Shown in pieces: positions 51,298 through 60,083 of a DNA stretch of 64,000 nucleotides. Position numbers and translations under genes: made by a program. How positions within the stretch are numbered: the first letter of the stretch is position 1; each line of letters opens with the position of its first letter. The stretch is from CAWDAQ01 sp963800325 (lineage in GTDB: Bacteria; Actinomycetota; Actinomycetes; Actinomycetales; Dermatophilaceae). The DNA is taken from the NCBI GenBank assembly GCA_963800325.1, contig CAWDAQ010000003.1:372001-436000 (forward strand). Reading direction: 5' to 3'. The notes below the pieces were generated by a model that saw only the letters and a program-made list of their open reading frames with translations, ran no database searches and had not been told where the DNA came from.

Positions 51298-52140
51298 TCA
51301 GGCCAGCCGGGTCATCTCCACCTCGACGAACATCGACGCGGTCGCGACGCCGGTGAAGATCCCCCGCAGCGGGGTGACGTCGGAGTAGTCCCGGCCCCAG
51401 GCGACGTCGACGTGCTGGTCGCCCGGCGGGACGTTGTTCGTCGGGTCGAAGTTGACCCACTCCCCGTCCCACCACTGCACCCACGCGTGGGACTCCCCAC
51501 GCAGGGTCTCCCCGACCTCGGCGTCGCGGCGCGGCAGGACGTACCCGGACACGTACCGGGCGGGGATCCCGAGGACGCGCAGGCACCCGATCGTCAGGTG
51601 GGCGATGTCCTGGCACACCCCACGGCGCCGGTCCCACGCCTCCGCGGCCCGGGTGTGGACACCTGTCGCGCCCGGGGTGTAGGCGACGCCGTCGTAGACG
51701 AGGTCGCAGACCGCCCGCGCCGCCGACTCGACGTCGCGGCCCTCGGCGAGGCGGGCGACCCGCCGCCGCAGGTCGGGGCCGGGCTCGGTGAAGTGGGACA
51801 GCTCGAGCATCTCGGCGAGGTCCTTGGCGACCTCGGGCGCCCGCAGCTCCTCCCAGCTCAGGCCCAGGCCGCCGCGGACGCTCCGGTCGACGTCGACGGT
51901 GCTCGTGGCGACGACGCCGAGCTCCTCGTGCCGCTCGTGGACCTCGAACGCCGTGACCCGGGTGCCCCAGTAGTCGGAGTAGGAGTAGACCCACGGCGTC
52001 GGGGTGATGTCGACCCGGGTGTGCACCACGACCTGCTCGTGGCTGGACTGCGGGGTCATCCGGGCCTCGTTGTACGAGGCGACCGCGCCGCCCGGGTAGG
52101 TGTAGCCCGTCCGGTGGACGATCCTGAGCTGGGACGTCAT
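51298..52140 (-). CDS. Transglutaminase-like cysteine protease-fold protein
   Basis: A 280-residue protein with the bacterial transglutaminase N-terminal beta domain (LRIVHRTGYTYPGGAVASYNEARMTP) and the core catalytic triad C176 (GVCQDIAHL), H218 (ESHAWVQ) and D232 (NFDPTNN). It is the third gene of an ATP-grasp/alpha-E/transglutaminase set found widely in actinobacteria and proteobacteria. The set is predicted to make and cleave peptide-type bonds; its product is unknown. The ATG overlaps the alpha-E stop (TGATG). Confidence 0.9.
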   Translation of the reverse strand: MTSQLRIVHRTGYTYPGGAVASYNEARMTPQSSHEQVVVHTRVDITPTPWVYSYSDYWGTRVTAFEVHERHEELGVVATSTVDVDRSVRGGLGLSWEELRAPEVAKDLAEMLELSHFTEPGPDLRRRVARLAEGRDVESAARAVCDLVYDGVAYTPGATGVHTRAAEAWDRRRGVCQDIAHLTIGCLRVLGIPARYVSGYVLPRRDAEVGETLRGESHAWVQWWDGEWVNFDPTNNVPPGDQHVDVAWGRDYSDVTPLRGIFTGVATASMFVEVEMTRLA

Positions 52141-53072
52141 CACGCACCTCCGTGCCACTGGAGCGCAGCCGCCCCTTCGAAGTACCGGTCCGAGATCGCG
52201 TCGCTCGCCTGGCTGCAGGTGAGCTGGAGCTGGGTCATCTGGCCGGGGAGGTCGACGAGGATCTCCGACAGCGGCCGGTACTCCAGCTCCGCGCGGGCCT
52301 TGCCGAGCAGCCGGGAGGCGTCACCCTCGAACCCGGCCCGGCGCTCGCCGACGTCGAGGTTGGCCAGCGCCCGCTCCGCCCGGGTGAGGGTGTGGACGAT
52401 CGAGCGGGGGAAGAGCCGGTCGAGCAGGAGGAACTCCGCGGCGTCCCGGTCGCTGTCCTGGCCCTGGTAGTGCCGGACGAAGGCGTGGTGGGCGCCGCAG
52501 GCGTCCAGGGTCGTCATCCAGGCGTACGGGGAGCCGGCGCTGTAGGCCGCCGAGGAGATCATCCGGGCGGTCATGTCGACCCGCTCGATCGACCGGCCGA
52601 GGACGAGGAACTGCCAGCCCTGGTCGTGGCTCATCGTGCCGTCGGCGATGCCGGTGATGACCGCGCAGCGCTCCCGGACCAGCCGGAACGCCGCCCGCGG
52701 GCGGAGCCGCTCGAGCTGGCGGTTGCCGACCGCGTGCCACGTGGTGTTGATCGCCTCCCACATGTCGGTCGAGACGATCTCGCGCGAGCGGCGGGCCGAC
52801 TCGCGGGCCCCGTCGATCGCCGAGACCACCGAGCACGGCGACCTCGGGTCGTGCGCGAGCAGCCGCATCACCGATCCCAGGCCGACGGGGCGCTCCTCCT
52901 CGGGCGGCTCGACCCCCATGACGGCGAGCAGGGCGGCACACTGGGACTCCGGGTCGGCCACCGGGTCCTCGACGAGGAGCTGGAGGTGGACGTCGAGCAG
53001 GCGCGCGGTGTCCTCGGCGCGCTCGAGGTACCTCCCGATCCAGAAGAGCGCCTCCGCGATGCGGCTCAGCAC
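52140..53072 (-). CDS. Alpha-E domain protein
   Basis: A 310-residue all-helical protein. LSRIAEALFWIGRYLERAEDTARLLDVHLQ at the N-terminus and QGWQFLVLGRSIERVDMTARM in the middle are the alpha-E signatures. It has no known activity alone and always sits with the ATP-grasp partner. The GTG at 53072 has GAGGAGG upstream and overlaps the ATP-grasp gene by 7 nt. Confidence 0.92.
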   Translation of the reverse strand: MLSRIAEALFWIGRYLERAEDTARLLDVHLQLLVEDPVADPESQCAALLAVMGVEPPEEERPVGLGSVMRLLAHDPRSPCSVVSAIDGARESARRSREIVSTDMWEAINTTWHAVGNRQLERLRPRAAFRLVRERCAVITGIADGTMSHDQGWQFLVLGRSIERVDMTARMISSAAYSAGSPYAWMTTLDACGAHHAFVRHYQGQDSDRDAAEFLLLDRLFPRSIVHTLTRAERALANLDVGERRAGFEGDASRLLGKARAELEYRPLSEILVDLPGQMTQLQLTCSQASDAISDRYFEGAAALQWHGGA

Positions 53073-54655
53073 GACGTGACCTCCTCGCCGGCCCCTGCGA
53101 GAGCGGCCTGTTGCTGCTGTTGCTGCTGCTCGGCCTCGTTGGCCTCGGACTGCTGGATGGTCACCGGGGTCGTGCTCGTCGACAGCGGGCGCGGCGGCTG
53201 CTGCTGGATCGCCCGGGCGAGACCGGTGCCGGCCATGACCCACGTGTCCTTCGACCCGCCGCCGCGGCTGGAGTTGACGATGAGCTCGCCCTCGGCGAGC
53301 GCGACGCGGGTGAGCCCGCCGGGCAGCACCCACACCTGGTCGCCGTCGTTGACCGCGAACGGGCGCAGGTCGACGTGGCGGGGGCGCATGTGCCCGTCGA
53401 CGAACGTCGGCACCGTGGACAGCTGGATCACCGGCTGGGCGATCCAGCCGCGCGGGTCGGCCTCCACCCGGACCCGGAGCTCGTCGAGCTCGCCGCGGGT
53501 CGCCTGCGGGCCGATGACGATGCCCTTCCCGCCCGAGCCGTCGACCGGCTTCAGGACGAGCTCGTCGAGCCGGTCCATGACCTCCTCGCGGTGCGAGGCC
53601 TCCTCGAGCCGCCACGTGTCGACGTTCGGCAGGATCGGCTCCTCCCCGGTGTAGTACCGGATGAGGTCGGGCATGTAGGTGTAGAGCAGCTTGTCGTCCG
53701 CGACGCCGTTGCCGACCGCGTTGGCGATGGTGACGTTGCCGGCGCGCACCGCGTTGATCAGGCCGGCGCAGCCGAGCATCGAGTCGGCTCGGAAGTGGAC
53801 GGGGTCGAGGAACTCGTCGTCGACCCGTCGGTAGATCACGTGCACCGGGTGCAGCCCGTGGGTGGTGCGGATCATGACCCGTCCGGCCTGGCAGACCAGG
53901 TCCCGCCCCTCGACGAGGCGGCAGCCCATCATCCGGGCGAGCAGGGCGTGCTCGAAGTAGGCCGAGTTGTACGGGCCCGGGGTGAGCACGACGACGGTGG
54001 GGTCGGCGACCCCGCTCGGGGCGCTCGCGCGCAGCGCCTGGAGCAGCCGCTGCGGGTAGCGGTCGACCGGACGGATCCGGTGCTGGGCGAACACCTCCGG
54101 CAGCGCCGCCGACATCGCCCTCCGGTTCGTCAGCACGTAGGAGACGCCCGAGGGGATCCGGGCGTTGTCCTCCAGGACCCGGAAGCCGCCGTCGGCGTCC
54201 CGGATGAGGTCGATGCCGGAGACGTGCACGCGCACGCCGTTCGGGGGCTTGATGCCGGCGACGACCCGGTGGAAGTGGGGAGAGCTCGTCACGATCGAGC
54301 GGGGCAGCACGCCGTCGGTGAAGACCTGGCCGCCGCCGTAGACGTCGTCGAGGAACGCCTCGAGGGCGTGCACCCGCTGGCCCACCCCCGTCTCGACCGT
54401 GCGCCACGCCTCGGCCTCGATGAGGCGCGGGACGATGTCGAGCGGGAACGGGCGCTCCTCGCCGCCGATGTCGAACGTCACGCCCTGGTCGACGTAGGTG
54501 CTGGAGAGGAAGTCCGCGCGGGAGCGCATCTCGTCCGGACGGAGCTCGCGCATCTGCCGGTGCACGGCAGCGTAGCCGGACCGGACGACCTCCTCGTCGA
54601 ACATCTCGTCGTACGTGCCGGTCGTGCCCGGGTAGTCGGCGAAGAGCTCAGTCAC
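53066..54655 (-). CDS. Circularly permuted ATP-grasp type 2 protein
   Basis: A 529-residue ligase-fold protein. YDEMFDEEVVRSGYAAVHRQM near the start, VLEDNARIPSGVSYVLTNR, VLTPGPYNSAYFEHALLAR and VLKPVDGSGGKGIVIGP (ATP site) are family motifs. Such enzymes are predicted to ligate amino acids or peptides. A run of seven glutamines lies near the C-terminus (about 510-516). The GTG at 54655 is preferred over the one at 54664 because the latter overlaps the TACCGT box. Confidence 0.92.
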   Translation of the reverse strand: MTELFADYPGTTGTYDEMFDEEVVRSGYAAVHRQMRELRPDEMRSRADFLSSTYVDQGVTFDIGGEERPFPLDIVPRLIEAEAWRTVETGVGQRVHALEAFLDDVYGGGQVFTDGVLPRSIVTSSPHFHRVVAGIKPPNGVRVHVSGIDLIRDADGGFRVLEDNARIPSGVSYVLTNRRAMSAALPEVFAQHRIRPVDRYPQRLLQALRASAPSGVADPTVVVLTPGPYNSAYFEHALLARMMGCRLVEGRDLVCQAGRVMIRTTHGLHPVHVIYRRVDDEFLDPVHFRADSMLGCAGLINAVRAGNVTIANAVGNGVADDKLLYTYMPDLIRYYTGEEPILPNVDTWRLEEASHREEVMDRLDELVLKPVDGSGGKGIVIGPQATRGELDELRVRVEADPRGWIAQPVIQLSTVPTFVDGHMRPRHVDLRPFAVNDGDQVWVLPGGLTRVALAEGELIVNSSRGGGSKDTWVMAGTGLARAIQQQPPRPLSTSTTPVTIQQSEANEAEQQQQQQQAALAGAGEEVTSC

Positions 54656-54662
54656 GGGGGAC

Positions 54663-54668
54663 ACGGTA
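54663..54668 (-). promoter_or_regulatory. -10 box of leaderless promoter for the ATP-grasp operon
   Basis: TACCGT on the minus strand, 7 nt before the GTG at 54655. Confidence 0.6.
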
Positions 54669-54756
54669 GCGTCCCGTCCGGATCGCGTTCGCGGCGACGC
54701 CGCGGGCGCCCCGCGGTCGTGGCCGTCCCCGGCCGCGCGGCCGCGCCCGAGCCGCC

Positions 54757-56148
54757 TCAGTCGGCGAGGAAGCCGAGGAGGTCGGCCCGGGTGAGGACCC
54801 CGACCGGGTTGCCGTCCTCGACGACGAGGACCGCGTCGGCGGTCTCGAGCTCGTGGCGCGCCGTGGCCACCGGCTCCCCCGCCCCGACGAGCGGCAGGCC
54901 GGGCCGCATGTGCCGCTCGACCGGGTCGGCGAGGTGGGCCTTGCCGGTGAAGAGCAGCTCGAGCAGGTCCCGGTCCCCGACCGCGCCCGCGACCTCGCCG
55001 GACATCACCGGCGGCTCGGCCTTGACGACCGGCATCTGCGAGACCCCGTACTCGCGCAGGATCTCGATGGCGTCGCGGATGGTCTCGTTGGGGTGGGTGT
55101 GGACCAGGGCCGGGATCTCGCCGCCCTTGGAGCGCAGCACGTCCCCGACCGTGCGCTCGCCCTCACCGCGGAGGAAGCCGTAGCTGGCCATCCACTCGTC
55201 GTTGAAGATCTTGCTCATGTAGCCGCGGCCGGAGTCCGGGAGGAGCACGACGACGACGGCCTCCTCCGGGAGACCCTCGGCGACGCGCAGGGCCGCCTCG
55301 ACGGCCATCCCGCAGGACCCGCCGACGAGCAGGCCCTCCTCGCGGGCGAGCCGGCGGGTCATCTCGAAGGAGTCGGCGTCGGAGACGGCGACGACCTCGT
55401 CGACGACCTCCGGGTCGTAGGCCCCCGGCCAGAAGTCCTCCCCGACGCCCTCGACGAGGTAGGGACGCCCCGAGCCGCCGGAGTACACCGAGCCCTCCGG
55501 GTCGGCGCCGACGATCCGCACCCGGCCGCCCTCGCGGTCGGCCGAGACCTCCCGGAGGTAGCGGCCGGTCCCGGTGATGGTCCCGCCCGTGCCGATGCCG
55601 GCGACGAAGTGGGTGACCCGGCCGTCGGTGTCGCGCCACACCTCGGGTCCGGTGCTCGCGTAGTGGCTGTTGGGTCCCTCGGGGTTGAAGTACTGGTTCG
55701 GCTTCCACGCCCCGTCGACCTCCTCGACGAGCCGGTCCGAGACCGAGTAGTACGAGTCCGGGTGGTCCGGGGCGACCGCGGTGGGGCAGACGACGACCTC
55801 GGCCCCGTAGGCCCGCAGCACGTCCCGCTTGTCCTCGGACACCTTGTCGGGGCAGACGAAGATGCACGAGTAGCCCCGCCGCTGGGCGACGAGCGCGAGC
55901 CCGACGCCCGTGTTGCCCGACGTCGGCTCGACGATCGTGCCTCCGGGACGGAGCTCGCCGGAGGCCTCCGCGGCCTCGACCATGCGCAGCGCGATCCGGT
56001 CCTTCACCGACCCGCCCGGGTTGAGGTACTCGACCTTGGCCAGCACCGTGCAGGCGATGCCGGGCCGGTCGGTGACCGAGGTGAGCCGGACCAGGGGGGT
56101 GTCGCCGACGAGGTCGGCGATGTGCTCTGCGTACTTCACGGGCGTCAT
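54757..56148 (-). CDS. cbs: Cystathionine beta-synthase with two CBS domains
   Basis: A 463-residue fold-type II PLP enzyme. K49 in GGSVKDRIA binds PLP, PTSGNTGVGLA is the substrate loop and GIGTGGTITGTGRYL the phosphate loop. A tandem CBS pair (about residues 335-460) probably gives nucleotide or SAM-type regulation. It condenses homocysteine with serine to cystathionine. With metB at 33.6 kb acting as gamma-lyase this would complete reverse transsulfuration. Confidence 0.94.
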   Translation of the reverse strand: MTPVKYAEHIADLVGDTPLVRLTSVTDRPGIACTVLAKVEYLNPGGSVKDRIALRMVEAAEASGELRPGGTIVEPTSGNTGVGLALVAQRRGYSCIFVCPDKVSEDKRDVLRAYGAEVVVCPTAVAPDHPDSYYSVSDRLVEEVDGAWKPNQYFNPEGPNSHYASTGPEVWRDTDGRVTHFVAGIGTGGTITGTGRYLREVSADREGGRVRIVGADPEGSVYSGGSGRPYLVEGVGEDFWPGAYDPEVVDEVVAVSDADSFEMTRRLAREEGLLVGGSCGMAVEAALRVAEGLPEEAVVVVLLPDSGRGYMSKIFNDEWMASYGFLRGEGERTVGDVLRSKGGEIPALVHTHPNETIRDAIEILREYGVSQMPVVKAEPPVMSGEVAGAVGDRDLLELLFTGKAHLADPVERHMRPGLPLVGAGEPVATARHELETADAVLVVEDGNPVGVLTRADLLGFLAD

Positions 56149-56185
56149 CCTCTCAGACCCGCCCGAGCCGGTCGGGCCGCCCGGC

Positions 56186-56191
56186 TACCGT
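56186..56191 (+). promoter_or_regulatory. -10 box upstream of the SGNH hydrolase
   Basis: TACCGT; here the start codon is about 60 nt away and has a GGAGGAG ribosome site, so this unit is leadered. Confidence 0.4.
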
Positions 56192-56251
56192 GGAGGCAGC
56201 AGGTGCACGCGGCCGCCGACGTCGGGGGCCGGGGTCGACGGGAGGAGCGTC

Positions 56252-57337
56252 ATGGGTCGAGCGCGCCGGGCGCGCAGGATCGCCGCCACCGCCGCGTACG
56301 GCGGTGGCGGCCTCGCGGCGGCCGCCACCGCCCTGGGCGCCCTCGCCTACGGCCTGATCCGGGTCGAGGCGCGCCTGGCCCGCCGTGTCGTGGGACGCCC
56401 CTTCGACGGCGCCCCGGACGACGACGGCGTCTACGGCGCCGCGCCCGGCCCGCCGTGGGACCTCGTCGTCCTCGGCGACTCCTCCGCCGCCGGGATGGGA
56501 GCGGACGAGCCGCACGAGACCGTCGGGGCGACCATCGCGACCGGACTCGCCGCGATGACCGGCCGGCCGGTCCGGGTGACGAACCAGGCCGTCGTCGGCG
56601 CCCAGTCCTCCGACCTCGGCCGGCAGCTCGGCAACGCCCTGGACCGGGTGGCCGCCCCGGACGTCGCGATCGTCCTCGTCGGCGTCAACGACGTCACCCA
56701 CCGGATCGACCGCTCGACCTCGGTCCGTCACCTCGACCAGGTCGTCCGGCGGCTGCGCTCCGTCGGTGCCGAGGTCGTCGTCGGGACCTGTCCCGACCTC
56801 GGCACGGTCGAGCCGATCCCCCACCCGCTGCGGCTGCTCGTCCGGCGGTGGAGCCGCGACCTCGCCGCCGCGCAGACCGTCGCCGTCGTCGAGGCCGGGG
56901 GCCGGACGGTCTCGCTCGGGGACCTGCTCGGCCCGGAGTTCAGCGCTCGACCGGAGGACCTGTTCAGCAAGGACCGGTTCCACCCGTCGGCGGCCGGCTA
57001 CGCCCGGGTCGCGGCGTCGATGCTGCCGAGCGTGTGTGCCGCCCTCGGGGTCTGGCAGGCGGTCGACGCCGCCGAGCGCGCCCCGGAGCCCCGGCGCGGC
57101 GAGACGGTCAGCCCGGTGGCGGTCGCGGCCGGCCAGGCGGTCAAGGACCCGGGCACCGAGGTCAGCGCCACCGACCTCGCCGGGACCGAGCGCGGGCCCC
57201 GGGGGCGGTGGGCGCTGCTCCTGCGCCGCCGGCACGACCCGGCCCGGCCGGCCGAGGACGAGGCCGGCCGGGCGTCCGGGGCAGCGCTCGCCGAGGCCGC
57301 CGGGGAGGCGTCCGAGGATCACAGCGGGAGGGCTTAG
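56252..57337 (+). CDS. SGNH/GDSL-type hydrolase, membrane-anchored
   Basis: A 361-residue protein. A hydrophobic helix (about residues 12-36) at the N-terminus anchors it. The SGNH blocks are VVLGDSSAAGMG (nucleophile serine), the glycine in NQAVVGAQSSDLG, VGVNDVTH (asparagine) and DRFHPSAAGYARVA (Asp-x-x-His). The C-terminal 100 residues are disordered and rich in Ala, Arg and Glu. It probably removes acyl groups from lipids or wall polymers. Confidence 0.88.
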   Translation: MGRARRARRIAATAAYGGGGLAAAATALGALAYGLIRVEARLARRVVGRPFDGAPDDDGVYGAAPGPPWDLVVLGDSSAAGMGADEPHETVGATIATGLAAMTGRPVRVTNQAVVGAQSSDLGRQLGNALDRVAAPDVAIVLVGVNDVTHRIDRSTSVRHLDQVVRRLRSVGAEVVVGTCPDLGTVEPIPHPLRLLVRRWSRDLAAAQTVAVVEAGGRTVSLGDLLGPEFSARPEDLFSKDRFHPSAAGYARVAASMLPSVCAALGVWQAVDAAERAPEPRRGETVSPVAVAAGQAVKDPGTEVSATDLAGTERGPRGRWALLLRRRHDPARPAEDEAGRASGAALAEAAGEASEDHSGRA

Positions 57338-57355
57338 CATCGTCTCGTGACCTGA
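57335..57355 (+). promoter_or_regulatory. Thiolase promoter -10 on a stop codon, followed by a two-codon ORF
   Basis: TAGCAT (57335-57340) begins with the TAG stop codon of the SGNH gene. Six nt later comes GTG ACC TGA (57347-57355), a minimal start-stop ORF at the predicted 5' end of the thiolase mRNA. Confidence 0.45.
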
Positions 57356-57409
57356 GCGGGCGCTTATGTCGGGACCGTTCCCGGCCGCCCGCCCCCACGA
57401 GGAGGAACC

Positions 57410-58633
57410 GTGCCCGAAGCCGTCATCGTCGCCACCGCCCGCACCCCGATCGGCCGCGCCTTCAAGGGGTCGCTGAGGGACGTCCGTCCCGAGGACCTGT
57501 CGGTGCAGGTGTTCGAGTCGGTCCTGGCGAAGGTCCCCGAGCTGGACCGGAGCGAGGTCGAGGACCTCTACTGGGGCTGCGCCGAGCCGAGCGGCCGGCA
57601 GGGCTCCAACCTGGCCCGCGTCGTCGCGGTCCTCGCCGGGCTCGACCACCTGCCCGGAGCCACGGTCAACCGGTTCTGCGCCTCCTCGACCCAGACGATC
57701 CGGATGGCCGCGCACGCGATCAAGGCGGGCGAGGGCGAGGTGTTCGTCGCCGGGGGCGTCGAGTGCGTCTCGCAGTACACCGACTGGGCCGGGGCGGGCG
57801 GGTCCGCCGAGGACGTGCGCAACCCCCGCTTCGACGAGGCGGTGGCCCGCTCGAAGCGGACCGCGGCGTCGAACGCGACGTGGACCGACCCGCGGGAGGA
57901 CGGGCTGCTCCCGGACGTCTACCTCGCGATGGGCCAGACCGCGGAGAACGTCGCGACCTCCCGCGGGATCTCCCGCGAGCGCCAGGACGAGTGGGGCGTG
58001 CGCAGCCAGAACCGGGCCGAGGAGTCGATCAAGGACGGGTTCTTCGCCCGGGAGATCACCCCGGTCACCCTGCCCGACGGCACCGTCGTCGACACCGACG
58101 ACGGCCCCCGGCCCGGGGTCACCCTCGAGCGCGTCCGCGAGCTGCAGCCGGTGTTCCGCGAGGGCGGGACCGTCACCGCGGGCAACTGCTGCCCGCTCAA
58201 CGACGGGGCGGCCGCGGTCGTCGTCATGAGCGAGCGCCGGGCCAGGGAGCTCGGGATCACCCCGCTGGCCCGGATCGTCTCGACCGGGGTGTCCGCCCTC
58301 TCCCCCGAGATCATGGGGCTCGGTCCGGTCGAGGCCTCGCGGCAGGCGCTGACCCGGGCCGGCATGTCGATCGGCGACATGGACCTCTACGAGATCAACG
58401 AGGCGTTCGCCGCGCAGGTCCTGCCCAGCGCCGACGACCTCGGGATGGACCTCGACAAGCTCAACGTCCACGGCGGCGCGATCGCCCTCGGGCACCCGTT
58501 CGGCTCCACCGGGGCCCGGATCGCGACCACCCTCGTCAACGGCCTGCGCACCGCGGACGCCCAGCTCGGCCTCGAGACGATGTGCGTCGGCGGCGGCCAG
58601 GGCATGGCGCTCGTCCTCGAGCGGCTCAGCTGA
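57410..58633 (+). CDS. Acetyl-CoA C-acyltransferase (thiolase, FadA type)
   Basis: A 407-residue thiolase. The acyl-accepting cysteine is C90 in NRFCASSTQ; GGAIALGHPFGSTGAR supplies the catalytic histidine and CVGGGQG the second cysteine. It joins or splits acyl-CoAs, probably in beta-oxidation. The GTG at 57410 has GAGGAGG upstream. The stop overlaps the convergent gene within the palindrome CTCAGCTGAG. Confidence 0.94.
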   Translation: MPEAVIVATARTPIGRAFKGSLRDVRPEDLSVQVFESVLAKVPELDRSEVEDLYWGCAEPSGRQGSNLARVVAVLAGLDHLPGATVNRFCASSTQTIRMAAHAIKAGEGEVFVAGGVECVSQYTDWAGAGGSAEDVRNPRFDEAVARSKRTAASNATWTDPREDGLLPDVYLAMGQTAENVATSRGISRERQDEWGVRSQNRAEESIKDGFFAREITPVTLPDGTVVDTDDGPRPGVTLERVRELQPVFREGGTVTAGNCCPLNDGAAAVVVMSERRARELGITPLARIVSTGVSALSPEIMGLGPVEASRQALTRAGMSIGDMDLYEINEAFAAQVLPSADDLGMDLDKLNVHGGAIALGHPFGSTGARIATTLVNGLRTADAQLGLETMCVGGGQGMALVLERLS

Positions 58634-58982
58634 GCCCGCGCCGGAGCGCGGCGAGGTCCGCCGCGACCCGGGCGAGCACGTCGCCGTCGCCGGCGGCCTC
58701 GGCACAGGTGTCCCAGACGACCGCTCGGAGCTGGTCGAGAACCACCGCCGGGCCGAGGTCGGCCAGCGGCCGCCCGGCGAGGCCCTCGGCGACCTGCCGC
58801 ACCCGGGGACTGAGCGCGACCGCCTCCGGCAGCGGCAGGACCGACCACCGGTCGGCGACCCGGCCGAGCTCGACGGCCGCGGCCTCCGGCACCGGGGAGC
58901 CCCCGGGGCCGGGGCCCCGGGGGCGGTCGACCGGGCCCGACGGGTCCGGCGCGCCCGCCGGTCCGACCTCCGGCGCCGTCAC
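58626..58982 (-). CDS. Conserved hypothetical protein
   Basis: A 118-residue protein I do not recognise. The first 35 residues are Pro/Gly-rich; the rest looks like a small helical domain (RWSVLPLPEAVALSPRVRQVAEGL...VVLDQLRAVVWDTCAEA). No transmembrane segment. Its GTG overlaps the Bax-inhibitor stop (GTGA), implying co-translation. Confidence 0.65.
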   Translation of the reverse strand: MTAPEVGPAGAPDPSGPVDRPRGPGPGGSPVPEAAAVELGRVADRWSVLPLPEAVALSPRVRQVAEGLAGRPLADLGPAVVLDQLRAVVWDTCAEAAGDGDVLARVAADLAALRRGLS

Positions 58983-59866
58983 TCGCGCATGCGGGCGAAG
59001 AGGCGCAGGAACTCGATGTAGAGCCAGACGAGCGTGACGATGAGGCCGTGCGCGAGCAGCCAGGAGTACTTCTCGGGCGCCCCCGAGGCGATGGCCCGCT
59101 CGATGGAGTCGAAGTCGAGCGCGAGCGTGAGCGAGGCGAGGCCGACCGCGAAGATGCTGATGCCGATGCCGAGGGCGCCGCTGCCGCCGATCCCGAACGC
59201 GGTGTTCGTCACCATCGCGTAGACGAAGTTGACGACGGCGAACAGGGCGTAGCCCATGAGCGCCATGACCATGATCCGGCGGAACTTGTCGGTGACCTTG
59301 ATCAGGCCGGCCCGGTAGGCGACGAACATCCCGACGAACACGCACAGGGTCGCGATGATCGCCTGGGCGACGATGCCGTGGAACGGCGAGACCGGCTCGT
59401 CGGGGTTGTTGAAGTAGGTCGAGAACACCTCGCTGACCGCACCGACGAACAGGCCCTCGACGACGGCGTAGGCGACGATGAGCGGGACGCTGACCGCCTT
59501 CTTGAACGCGATGACGAGACCGAGGACGAGGGTGGCGATCATCCCGCCGAACCAGAACAGCGTGCCCAGTGCCGGGTTGGCGGCCGCGGTGAGCCAGCCG
59601 ACGGTGGCGGTCGCGAGGACGATCGCGAAGAGTGTCAGCGTCTTCATGACGACGTCGTCCATCGTCACCCGCCCGGTCTGGACCGGGCCGGCGGACGGGC
59701 GCTGGTACATCTCCTCGAGCCCGGGCGCGGACACCGCACCCCCCGCGGACCCCCCGGGGGCCGCCCCCCGGAAGGACGGCTGTCCGCCACGGGGAGCGGA
59801 GTCGAAGCCGGCGTAGCCCTGCTTCGCGTCGCGCTCGATCCGGTTGAACACCGGGTTGCTGGCCAT
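58979..59866 (-). CDS. Bax inhibitor-1/YccA family membrane protein
   Basis: A 295-residue protein with a Gly/Pro-rich soluble N-terminus (about 70 residues) and seven hydrophobic helices. The final GLIVTLVWLYIEFLRLFARMR matches the C-terminus of the actinobacterial YccA/BI-1 group. Relatives act as Ca2+ leak channels or interact with membrane proteases. The ATG at 59866 with GAGGGA upstream is preferred over a longer frame. Confidence 0.92.
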   Translation of the reverse strand: MASNPVFNRIERDAKQGYAGFDSAPRGGQPSFRGAAPGGSAGGAVSAPGLEEMYQRPSAGPVQTGRVTMDDVVMKTLTLFAIVLATATVGWLTAAANPALGTLFWFGGMIATLVLGLVIAFKKAVSVPLIVAYAVVEGLFVGAVSEVFSTYFNNPDEPVSPFHGIVAQAIIATLCVFVGMFVAYRAGLIKVTDKFRRIMVMALMGYALFAVVNFVYAMVTNTAFGIGGSGALGIGISIFAVGLASLTLALDFDSIERAIASGAPEKYSWLLAHGLIVTLVWLYIEFLRLFARMRE

Positions 59867-59978
59867 GGTGTGTCCCTCCACGTGCGTGTGCGGCCCCTGC
59901 CGGCCGCGACCTGTCACGAGGATAGGCGTCCGGGAGCACGAAAAGGTTCCCGCCCACCGCGCTCGGGGCGTCGCTCGG

Positions 59979-60052
59979 TGCCCCCGACGGGACTCGAACC
60001 CGCACTGCGGCGATTTTAAGTCGTCTGCCTCTGCCGGTTGGGCTACGGGGAC
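59979..60052 (-). tRNA. tRNA-Leu (anticodon UAA), short variable arm
   Basis: A 74-nt tRNA: acceptor GTCCCCG/CGGGGGC, anticodon loop CTTAAAA with TAA at 60018-60016, TTCGAGT T-loop, discriminator A. No CCA is encoded (ACCG follows). The variable region is only about 5 nt, although leucine tRNAs normally have a long arm, and the anticodon stem has one A-C mismatch. Identity rests on the anticodon. Confidence 0.85.
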
Positions 60053-60058
60053 GTGCCC

Positions 60059-60064
60059 ACTCTA
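60059..60064 (-). promoter_or_regulatory. -10 box of tRNA-Leu
   Basis: TAGAGT on the minus strand, 6 nt before the mature tRNA 5' base at 60052. Confidence 0.55.
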
Positions 60065-60083
60065 GGCGCGGGCCCGCTCGCAC

